This document shows, piece by piece, positions 23,863 to 33,804 of a DNA stretch of 64,000 bases. A program made the position numbers and the translations under genes. Under the pieces are notes generated by a model. The model worked only from the letters and a program-made list of their open reading frames with translations, searched no databases and was not told the origin of the DNA. The stretch is from Talinum fruticosum. Its lineage: Eukaryota > Streptophyta > Magnoliopsida > Caryophyllales > Talinaceae. The stretch's first letter is position 1; each line of letters opens with the position of its first letter. The stretch covers positions 8,137,001 through 8,201,000 of the forward strand of contig JAITYX010000016.1 in NCBI GenBank assembly GCA_021018815.1. The letters are read 5' to 3'.

Positions 23863-24693
23863 GTATATCAAAAGCACTTTGCGCAACATAATATCAGATA
23901 AGTTTTTAAATGACGCTGTTATTACTTATTTTGAGGATTGATCTTTTCAAAGGTGTAGACAATGAAGAAATCGTGCTTCGGTTTTAGAACATGAAACCTC
24001 GCCAAGGACAATTATAATGGAGTAGTTGTTTAATTTCATTTTTAGTAATTTGAACCAAAAAAAAATTCAGTTTTAGTACTAATGTTAAAATCATCCACGC
24101 ATTTCCGCGGACCCTAACACGCCTTGATTGAAATCCTGGATTTGCCACTGTCTTTACTGTATTCTTCAATTTTGCCATTCTTTTTTCCCTGAGACGGATA
24201 TGCTACTGAAAAATATTATTATACTTAATGTGTAATCAATTTCGGACTTTGATGTTCTTGTTAATAATTGAAAAAATTCATTACTTGATAATTCAGTCAC
24301 TAAATTTTCACGAGTTCTGCTCGAGCTGAAGAATTTCACGCTCAGTGTGTCTCTAATGAGCTCTTACTTGGGAGGTGGAGCTTCAAACATGGATTTTGAT
24401 TGATGCAACGTTCATTTGTTTTTCATATGAATTGTGTAGAGGTTTAGCATTGGGTTTTAGTTAGAATAATTCCTAATGATAAGGATAAATTCAATTAAAG
24501 TCAACTTGGAACTTAAAGATTTGTTTTTGAGCCCTAAATTTGGATTTGAGAATGATTACAATTCAATCTGTGAATTAGCTCATAACTGGAATTTCTTGAC
24601 ACTCTTCCAGGGTTCCTACTTTGCGTAAAGGAGAAGTAATTTGGTTTTTCTGGTGATAAAATTATAGAGAAAGCCACCATTTTTGTGCAAGGA

Positions 24694-26724
24694 ATGGCTT
24701 CTCTTTCTGGCCTGCTGTCACATTCTTCAGGTATCTACCTGACTCTTTAGACTACATAATGGATTTTCATTGTTCTAGTTGGTGAATGTTGGTTTTTGTT
24801 TTATAAAATAGCGAGAAAGAAAGAGAAGGAATGGATTGGAAGAGATGTGTTTGTGCTGTTTGGTTTATTAAGAAAGAGGTGATGGCAAAAAACATATTTC
24901 ACTCTGTTTGGACTTTGGGTAATTAATACGATTGGGAAGGAAGGATATTCCTAATTTTGTTACAACCCTTGAACTTTTTCCTACAAATCCCACCAGATTG
25001 GTGGAGAAGTAAATGAAAGGGAGCTTCTTTCCTACACATTTCCCATCATTTTCAATCTTTTCTTTCGAATATTTTTTCAGACAAAACATAGAACTACCAG
25101 TTTCCTTCTCTTTCTTTTGTTTACTGCCGACTTCTATAAAACCAAATGCAACGAATATAACTTTGTTTCTCTGCTTCTTATTTGCAGTTTTGGGTCATTG
25201 TAAATGTAATGGCAACCCACTGTTCCCTTATTTGCACAAAGCATCGACTACAGGCAGCAGTACAAACTTGGTTACATGTAAATTTGCACAAAAATGGGTA
25301 GGTTTTTTCTCCTTATTTTATTGTGCGTTCTTAGTGCCAAAAAAGTATGTTACTCATAAATTTACGCTTGCCCATCATATTTTACAGATTCCAAGCTCAA
25401 ACACTGCTGTTCGCAAAGACCATGTTCAATCAAGCTTTGCCATGTCCAGGGGAGGGAGTTACTATCGTTCGAAGTTTGATGATGAATTTTATGAGGAACC
25501 ATTTTGGTCACAATTGTTCAAGGAAACAGTCAGGTATGAGTATGCTGAGCACTTTCAGGATTTCAGGTTGTAGTATGTGGATGGAAGGAACTATTAATTT
25601 ACTGCTTTTTGTATAATGTTCTTTCAGGTCCCTTAAGTCATTGCTCTCTTTCCTTCTTGAGCAGCCTGCCCAGTTGAAGTACATAGAATGGCCAAGTTTC
25701 CAGGATACAGTATGTACAACCTGCTTTTCACTAATTATGATGTGTGCCCAACATGAACTTGAATTACTTAGTTTGAATGGAGGGATATCCCCTTCCTGGG
25801 AGAAAAGGAGGTCTTTGATTTATCATATTTGACATTCCCCAGAAACATTGCAGGAGCATAACATGTCAGGACACAAAAACCTTTTATTGAACAACCTCCA
25901 CTCCCCGCCCCCAAAAAAAAAAAACCTAAATGCAATAGGCTATGAATATTATTAACTAATCTGAGTTTGGTGCTTGGTTCTACTATCCCTTGAATTAGTT
26001 GATCTCAGAGTTGAGAAAATATTGTCCGGTATTTGTAGGAGATCAACTGGTATATATCTTTGTATTCTATGGTTGCCCATACCATGGTCTGGTAAAATTA
26101 CAATGGTAGTGCAAGAACTAAGATTGAGCAATGTTCGATTGTATTTGGAAATCCTGGTACTTGTAGAATATGAGTGCTGGTTGATTTGGGCTGCTAAGAG
26201 AGGATATTTATATCTCTTCTACTAGTCTTTTCTTGTATCAAAATGTGGTGTTAGATGCTTCCGCTACAAAAATGATGGGTAGCTTAAACAAACCAAACTA
26301 ACACCCAAACTTATGCGTAGGTATAGTGTGAATGGGTTATTCACGTAGCCTTAAAGGCCTCAACTGTCTACATAGACAATTTACCACTAGCAGAAAATAG
26401 TTAACTAGCGCATTTTGATATAGTAATGCCTTTTATCTAAAGGCACCATACATCATCTAATGCTTGCCTTGTGATATCACCTTATATTGATTATCTCCAT
26501 TTTTAGCATATTGATGTAAGGCATCTGGATATTTTACTACTTAAATTACTATAGATGAAGGCTGACTAACTTCATCGTTGATATGCTGTTTTTTTCCTTT
26601 TGGGATGCAGCTGCGAACAGCCACTCTGACACTTGTAATTGTGGCAATGTTGATCGTTGCATTATCTGCCGTTGATTCTGCTCTGTCTTTCATCTTGGCA
26701 TTAATTCTGCGAAGACCTGCTTGA
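24694..26724 (+). CDS. SECE2: Chloroplast preprotein translocase subunit SecE, SECE2-like
   Basis: The predicted 153-residue protein is the small SecE subunit of a plastid Sec translocase, resembling SECE2 of the inner-envelope Sec2 system more than thylakoid SECE1. Exons: 24694-24730, 25188-25270, 25388-25533, 25628-25709, 26611-26724; all phases fit and all borders are GT-AG. The N-terminus (MASLSGLLSHSS) is transit-peptide-like. The conserved SecE part is LLEQPAQLKYIEWPSFQDT, followed by one membrane span ending at the C-terminal LILRRPA. The ATG lies 83 nt after a good acceptor at 24610, so the leader is probably spliced. No frameshift was found. Assignment to SECE2 rather than SECE1 rests on remembered family sequence and is less certain than the SecE call. 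Confidence 0.82.
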
Positions 26725-28102
26725 GTCAACCGACTTTTGGTGATCCGGTGAGTCCAAAAATGGATATACTGTTAAGATCTGGCCAGACTGGAACTATTCA
26801 AAGTTGGGCTGTTTGAGACCATATCTTTAATGAATTGATTTAATTTCAGTCTGATATTGCTGAGAAATGTAAGTTTAGGTCATAGACAGCCATCTTCTCA
26901 GATTTGTAGAGAATATTCAGGGATTCTGTTAATATTTTGCTTGGCTAATCAATAAATGTACCCCACTTTCAGCAAATTTCCCGTTTGTGAGAATGGATTG
27001 GGTTACTAGCTGGTTGTCTAACCAATTTCTGGTGAACCAATTGTGGTGAAAACAAGTGATGGAAGTTAAATTTTCAGTTGGCCAGTTACAGATTCAGCTA
27101 ACTCCAACGGGTTTCATTTTGTGCGAATTTGGAACCGGATTAGGATATTCAAGTCGGACAGTTAATATGGTTCTATTTTCCCTGTTTGATCACACAATGC
27201 CTGCAATAATGTAAGAAAAATGGAACCATCATCAATCTTTTCATCAGGATTTAGGGAAGGGAAGTCGTGCAATTTTTAATCACCTTACATCATAATCATC
27301 ATCGTCGTAAGTTCATAACCATCGCCACCAAAAGTCACCATGAAAGTTGGAACAGAAAAAGCATGGAGCCATAAACACAATATAATAAAAAAGTGTTTGA
27401 AGTGGGTCCTTGGTGACAAAAACTCTAAAATTTATGCGACTCTAAATATGTGAGAGATTTAAAAAATCAGGGGAAGAAAATCAATTAAGATAATATGTCA
27501 ATAAGTTTCCCTGCCTGATTTTGCTGATTTTTTGATCGAGTTATAGACGTAAATTTTTGGTTTGAGCAAATCCTTATATTGTTTGTGTGATGATTCAATG
27601 CAACAAGAAATTTTTGTTAAAAATATGATCGTTAATTTAAAAAGAAAAAATGAGAGAGAAAGAGAGGAAATAAATTACAAATTCTTACATGCTTATGTAA
27701 GCATATACTCTTAGAAAAGTCAGAACATATACTTTAATCATTAATTGATATATAACGATAAACATACACTCTAAAATGCGTATAATACGTTTCAAAAGAA
27801 ATGGTTTGACGTGTCAATTTTTAGTCGAGTATCAAAGCCCTTATCTCACCCCACCATGAGAGGTTTGGGAGGCGGTGGGTGGACGATATTCGAAGGCTAC
27901 TGAGCGGATTTGAGTCGGTGGATTTCGGATGGATTAGGAGAAAGTGAACGGCGTTGCTTATAGGCTTGCTCGGTGGACAGTGCGGCCGTGGCAGGGAGAA
28001 ATGGTGTCGGTGAGGGAGATACCTGATGCTATTTTGATGTAATTAACTTGGTTTCCTCCCTCTCTGTTTTGTTTCTTACGCAACCAAACACAACAAAAAA
28101 GC
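26725..28102. other. Intergenic after the SECE2-like gene
   Basis: The first few hundred bases are probably the 3' untranslated region. A GC-richer patch at 27840-28030 looks exon-like in composition but has no usable open frame or splice sites. Nothing else is supported. Confidence 0.4.
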
Positions 28103-28117
28103 ATTCATTCACATGGT

Positions 28118-28325
28118 AGGTCTGATGGGCCAGCAGCACTCGTCTGCCTCCCTCCCCTCCCGCGGTTCGACTCTGGGCAAGCAACTTTCCTTTTTATTTG
28201 AGGGATTCGTATTGGTGAATTGATACTGATATTAAATTTGGATACTCTTTGTCTGAACCGTAATAATTTACTGAACTTTTATAAGATAAGAAGTCCGGTA
28301 GATGAGTCTGCTTACAACAAAAATA
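28118..28325 (+). mobile_element. tRNA-derived SINE
   Basis: The 208-bp element is bounded by a perfect 15-bp direct repeat, ATTCATTCACATGGT, at 28103-28117 and 28326-28340. Near its left end are an A-box-like stretch (TGATGGGCCAGCAGCACTC) and a B-box-like GGTTCGACTCT at the usual spacing for an RNA polymerase III promoter. It ends in a short A-rich tail (CAACAAAAATA). Family membership was not determined. Confidence 0.75.
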
Positions 28326-29010
28326 ATTCATTCACATGGTGGAAGCCATGCACTCGATGACGCAACTCAGAAAATATCCCTCCAAATTTCTAAAAAAGGC
28401 TGACAAAGCAAATCCACCTCCTCGAAAAGGAAAAAGAAAAATCCAATCTGGAAAAAAATAATATTACACGCAACAATATAACTATTTTCAACGTTGACTT
28501 CAAATGTCATGCAGGTAATGACTGGCATCAAATCTACACTCCCTTCACCCCCTCTCAAATTGAAGGGCAAGAGTCATTCATAAAGGGCTATACAGTATAC
28601 TAAAGTATGCTTTTTTTTTCTTTTTTTTTATAAAAGTTATTTTTACTATTAAATTATCACGGTATTATTATTTTTTGTTTAGGTTCAAACATGTTATAGT
28701 TTATTTACAAAGTAACTTTTCTGTAACTATATATATTTACAAACTAACTTTTCCGTAACTATACATATATATATAGGATAAAAATTTGAATATGTTTGAT
28801 ACTTGAGGAATGACTTTAATTAGCTAAGCAGTGATATATAGTATTTTCGTCTCTTTACGTATAATCATAAACAAACATTAAAATAATCGTATAATAAAAT
28901 AAAAAATAAAAACAACCTCTCTAAATCCAAGTTAAAATTTTCTAGAAAAGATTACTTTTTAGGGGTATTAAACATAGGTGAGGGTTTAGAATCTAAATTA
29001 CATGTGGCTT

Positions 29011-29015
<5 letters not shown>

Positions 29016-29101
<86 letters not shown>
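29016..29101. repeat. (AT)43 microsatellite
   Basis: An uninterrupted AT run of about 86 bp, the longest in the window. It lies about 490 bp upstream of the first GDSL start codon. Confidence 0.97.
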
Positions 29102-29104
<3 letters not shown>

Positions 29105-29479
29105 AAAAAGACTATATATTTCATGTCAAGTATCAATCGACACAAATATAAATAGGGGTTATAAACAAGCTAGTCAATTTGGCAAGTCTTTGTGTGTTCT
29201 ATTGAAACTCAACTTAAATTTAATTTGACGAAATCTCAGCTGAACTATTGTTTAGTAAGCTAATTAAATTCAATATAATCATTTATAAATAATTCAAAAT
29301 AAACTAATGAGTAATCAATAATTTTTAAGAAGTCGAAGTGCTACATAATTGATTCGTTAATTTATGGCAGAGATACGAAAAACAAAAATAATTACTACAA
29401 ATATTTAATATATCTCCTTTTATCTCCCTCAACATAAAGAGCTGGCGTATACAACTCTGGTGCTCCCCATCTCCATGTC

Positions 29480-29500
29480 TATATATATATATATATATAT
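29480..29500 (+). promoter_or_regulatory. TA tract in TATA-box position of the first GDSL gene
   Basis: A (TA)n run of 21 bp lies 87 bp before the start codon and would place transcription start near 29530, giving a leader of about 55 nt. No other TATA-like element is closer. That the microsatellite serves as the TATA box is an inference. Confidence 0.4.
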
Positions 29501-29586
29501 GAAGGATTCTCCAGCTTCCAGGAAAAATAATTCGTCCAAGAATCAACTCAAGCCACGATAAAATAAAAACAACAAAAAAGAAAAAA

Positions 29587-29882
29587 ATGATGTTCCTTCT
29601 TGGGTTGATTTTCTCTCATTTTCTGTTGCCCGGAAAATGTACACCGGCACCGTCTCAGCCACCGCTTGCTCCGGCGTTGTACGTGTTCGGAGATTCACTG
29701 TTTGACAGTGGAAACAACAACTGGTTGCCCACATTGGCTAAGGCTAATTACCCTCCTTATGGACTCAACTTCCCCACAGGCCCTACGGGAAGATTCACCA
29801 ATGGCAAAACTGTTGCTGATTTTATTGGTACGTGTTTTCTTACTCCTCTTTTTTGGTCATTGGATATTTATTGGATTTTGTT

Positions 29883-29931
<49 letters not shown>

Positions 29932-30176
29932 CTCATTTCCTGTGAATAAATTAAACTAAGCTCAAAGTTGTGTTTTTTTTTAATTTCGAAATTTGCAATA
30001 GTATTTCTGTTTATTTATGCCATATATTGGGTTTAAAATGAAGACATTTAATATGGAAGAACTAGCAGGAAATTGGAAAGAATTGGAAAAAATTAGCAGT
30101 GTGTTATACATATAGTGAGCTTAGTTTACTAGACTTACATCTTGTATAAAGATTCCGGTTGATGAATTCACTTATC

Positions 30177-30215
<39 letters not shown>

Positions 30216-31298
30216 GTTCAAAAAGATATTGAAAGCTACAATTCAGTCATCAATGCAAGAAAAAAAGAAAAGAAAAGACATCCTCTGAATTATTTATTGT
30301 TTTCGTAGTTTTGTTGGTGCATTAGTTTGTTGGGTTGACCGTTGAGAAATAACTAACTGGATGCATGGTGGGCAATATGCAGCTGAGTATCTGAGGTTGC
30401 CATATCCACCACCATATGTAAGCCTTTCGAGACCGAATTCAGTTACGGGTTATAATTATGCATCCGGATCCTGCGGTATCTTGCCCCTTACCGGTGCCCA
30501 AATTGTAAGATTTTCATCCTCTGTTTTTTTAAAAAAAAATTTATTTTCCCCTTACGTTTAATCTTCTTTGCAATTAATATATCCATAAATGTCATGATAA
30601 TAATGAAGTCTTCACTTAGTGGGTATTCGGATCATCCTTTTATTTGTATTATACAATTCTTCGTTATTCATTTAAATTTAAAAAACCGACTGAAAATAGT
30701 GGTCTAGTGCGAAATAACACACTTTCTTACAAAGTGTGAGTTTAAATCCCACTAAAGACATTTAGAAATTTTTCCTACTCTTACTCCCCTTTTCTCCATA
30801 CCTTCCCCCATCTAAGGAATTCTTTTGAACTTTTTATTAATGGTGAGCGTGATTATAATTTTATGATATTGAAAGTTTTTTAAAAAATTACTCAAATATA
30901 TGTAGGTTTTTACACTATAACCTTCATTGTTTTATTGCTATTTTGCGTTTTTGACAATTACGTATGAATTTTTTTTTAAAAGGCGGCTAGGACTATTCAT
31001 TTGCACCTAATAGATCGACAATATAGAGCAATACTATATTTTTTTTTGGGTGTGAAAGAGGATATAGAGCAATATTAATTTCGATGCATTCTATGATCAA
31101 TATAACAGTCGAAGAGCTCAAATCAATTACGATGTTTTCATTATGCTTTGTAAAGAAATTAGTAAATTAGTTCACTAAATCACTGCCGAGAGTGACAATA
31201 TTTGCTACCAAACATATACTAATTAAGTTATTATCAGATGTCTGAACTTAAATTCCGCCTATATTGATCTTTATGTTTTCTTTTATGTACAAATAATA

Positions 31299-31336
<38 letters not shown>

Positions 31337-33093
31337 TGAGCAGTTGAGCTTCCAATCTCTACAACACTTATGCATGTCTCCTTCATGTGCTCCAATGAAA
31401 AGTCAATATACCCTAATAGTATTATAATTAATTAATTAAAAGAGTTTTAAGTACGTTTCGTGCACGTATAGTGCGGTGAACCCAAATGATTGGTGAATGA
31501 TTGATCTCTCTGTCAGCCTGATCTGATCACTTGCGTAGCATAAAATAATTTATCTGTGTCATTCCATTCAGTTTATGTTGTGGTTTAATTATATGAGTTA
31601 ATCATGCAACAAACATATATAATCAGGGATTAATCAGAATTTCAACGGCATAGGTTTGCATGTGATGAAGTTGCATTTTTTATCGGATGCCTCTTATTAA
31701 AATTAATAACCATTTTAAATATATTAACTAAATATACGCAAAATTTCTTCTAGCATGATAATGACGCAATTCGATAGAAAATATTATCACAAAAATAGAG
31801 AGTTTTGATTATATTTTAAATCACTAAAGAATTACACTAACAAGCAAAAAGATTGGAATTGAAGTCAAAAGACGGAGCTAAATGAGTCCAAACTACTTGT
31901 GAATTACTAAACAATCTAACTAAACAACATTATTATGTATTAAATTTTGGCAGGGAGTGTGCTTGAATTTGGAGGAGCAAGTAAATCTGTTTGAAAGAAC
32001 AGTGAAAACCAAATTGACATCAAAGTTGAAGTCTCAAGAAAAGATTTCCCAACACTTGGCCAAGTCCATATTTGTTTTCTCAGTGGGGAACAACGACTAC
32101 ATCTCCAGCTATTTTGGCACCTTTTCTGCTCTTATGACACTCCGTTACAACCCTGAACAATTTGCCCAGCTTCTCATTCATAAATTATCACAACAGTTAC
32201 AGGTTCGGGTTTTTTTTTCTCTATTAACATATAGTCCGAGAGTACAATACACTGTACAATCTGATGTTTTACTGTATGTACTTTGTGTTGCTTCTTTGCA
32301 GAAGCTGTACGAGCTCGGGCGAGGAAGATGGTGGTGTTTGAGTTGGGTCCAATTGGGTGCATTCCTTCGATTGTTATAAGGCACGTCAAGGAAGTTGAAA
32401 AGTGCGATGAGAAGAAGAATGAAATTGTCTCTATCTTCAATTACCACCTTGATTTGATGCTCAAGAACTTAACTTCCACTCTCCAAGGCTCATACTTCAT
32501 ACTTGGCCATGCTAATTGGCTTGGTTATGATGCTGTCATCAACCCTGCTAAATATGGTAATTAATCTGTAAAATCCACTCATTTAATTAATCGGGACAAA
32601 TCAACCAACTAAATTAATTAAACACCCAATCGATCATGCATTAATTAGCTTTACTCCAAAAGAAAAAGTCGCTTTCATTATACCCAAGTCTAAATAATGG
32701 TAGCTTTTATGGCTTGAAAACTAAGTTGAGGGTTTTGAGTTGGTTTAATCCATCGAATTTTATAATTTTGAAGCTAATATTGGATCAAGTCGAGTACCAT
32801 ATGAAAACCGGCTCATTTATTTATTTGTCTGTTCGAAAAGGATATTATTCTCTACTGACACGAAATAATAACCTGCAGGATTAAGTGACAGTAGGAATCC
32901 ATGCTGCATAACATGGGGAAATGGGACATTATCTTGCATCCCAGAACTGAAGGCATGTACAAACCCTAACTCACACTACTTTTGGGATGGCTATCATCTC
33001 ACTCAAGCCACCTGCTCTGTCATTGCCTCTCACTGCATCAATGGCTCTGATGTTTGCCTTCCTATGAATATCCAACAGCTTGTTCAAGTCTAG
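29587..33093 (+). CDS. GDSL esterase/lipase, tandem copy 1 (one frameshift)
   Basis: A secreted SGNH-hydrolase of the plant GDSL family, about 360 residues when the frame is restored; substrate unknown. Exons: 29587-29827, 30383-30504, 31954-32202, 32302-32556, 32879-33093. A signal peptide ([18 protein letters not shown]) precedes block [12 protein letters not shown], with the catalytic Ser. The oxyanion Asn is in VGNNDYIS, and the catalytic Asp and His are in DGYH near the C-terminus. Exon 4 is 255 nt where 256 is needed: a GGG at 32317-32319 replaces the GGGG expected for LGARK, so the literal frame stops at 32380 and loses the Asp and His. Exon number and intron phases match copy 2. Either a recent lesion or an assembly error explains the break; the rest shows no decay. 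Confidence 0.85.
29895..29928. repeat. (AT)n microsatellite in intron 1
   Basis: An AT run of 34 bp in the first intron of GDSL copy 1. A second run lies in the same intron at 30180-30210. Confidence 0.95.
30180..30210. repeat. (AT)n microsatellite in intron 1
   Basis: An AT run of about 31 bp, the second in the first intron of GDSL copy 1, ending about 170 bp before exon 2. Confidence 0.93.
30690..30790 (+). mobile_element. SINE-like remnant in GDSL copy 1 intron 2
   Basis: An A-box-like GTGGTCTAGTGCGAAATAA is followed by GAGTTTAAATCCCAC, which resembles a polymerase III B box. No target-site duplication was found. This is a suggestion from motif order only. Confidence 0.3.
31292..31336. 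repeat. (AAT)n microsatellite in intron 2
   Basis: A trinucleotide run with one interruption (AGT) near its left end, in intron 2 of GDSL copy 1. Confidence 0.9.
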
Positions 33094-33804
33094 AATTATT
33101 TTTAATTACATCACATTTTAATTTATATTCTAAGTAATCATCATTTTGTTTTTTTATTCTATTTTATATGTTATATTTATTAATAACTATCATCTCAAAT
33201 AAGCACGAGCCGTTTATGTATTGTGAATTTTAATCAATGCGAAATAATAAGATTAATTAAAGGAAAGATTTTGACTTCTTATCCTTATAATTGACTTCTG
33301 CGGCGATTTTGTTTTGTTTGAGATTTAGTTCAATTGAGTAAAAAAAGAAAATGTTAACACTAGCTGGTTAAAGTTCGAATCCCATAAACATCGCTTTGTA
33401 CATTACTTTACCTCTAAAAAGAGGTATGGAGTGTATATGATTAAAAATTTGCCCAAACTATATTTTTTAAATTTTAACATGACCATACTTAATTAGAGAT
33501 CAACAAGGCTATATAGCTCTTCAAACATTACCATATTATTATGGGCAATATATGGAGAAAATTAAGCATCATAGAGTAATAATTAATTTTTTTAAAGGCT
33601 CTCCCAGAAAAAAATAAATTGTTGCACATCAAACTCAGAATTGAAGGTAAATCACAACATTGATGAGTATGCTCTCTTGTTTCTCATGCTTTTATCACAC
33701 ATTTCCCTTATTATGTTATGTCTGACACAAGAAATTATCAGCAGCAGTCTCAATAGAATTTCATTGTCCACCTTCCAAACACACTCTTTTAATTCCCAAA
33801 TCAA
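33094..33804. other. Spacer between the two GDSL genes
   Basis: This 711-bp stretch must hold the 3' end of copy 1 and the promoter of copy 2. It contains the SINE-like remnant at 33325-33420. No clear TATA box or poly(A) signal could be chosen. Confidence 0.45.
33325..33420 (+). mobile_element. SINE-like remnant
   Basis: TTTAGTTCAATTGAGTAAAA followed by AAGTTCGAATCCC resembles the A box and B box of tRNA-derived SINEs. No flanking duplication was found. Confidence 0.35.

Larger units (their letters stand above)
20778..23961. mobile_element. Candidate solo LTR (with nested LINE)
   Basis: The segment begins TGTAACATTCCGAATTTT, resembling the TGTAACACCCCG start of many plant Gypsy LTRs, and ends in GACA. 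It is bounded by the six-base direct repeat ATGAAG at 20772-20777 and 23962-23967. Without the nested LINE and its extra target copy it would be about 2.3 kb. Inside are a polyA-rich tract (21154-21173) and a GC-rich block (21180-21530). No internal gag-pol region is present, so it would be a solo LTR. The start and the flanking repeat are observed; the element type is inferred. Confidence 0.42.
28341..29586. other. AT-rich stretch upstream of the first GDSL gene
   Basis: No gene is seen. The stretch is dominated by the long AT microsatellite at 29016-29101; the frame through it encodes only alternating Ile and Tyr and is an artefact. The last 110 bp should hold the promoter of the GDSL gene. 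Confidence 0.5.

Noticed and set aside
27840..28030. GC-richer exon-like patch
   Set aside because: All frames are interrupted and no splice sites fit; left as intergenic.
29004..29228. Open frame with alternating Ile-Tyr
   Set aside because: It is the translation of the AT microsatellite.
29587..33093. Calling GDSL copy 1 a pseudogene
   Set aside because: There is a single one-base lesion of the same kind as in three conserved genes nearby, all splice sites and catalytic motifs are intact, so a sequence error is at least as likely.
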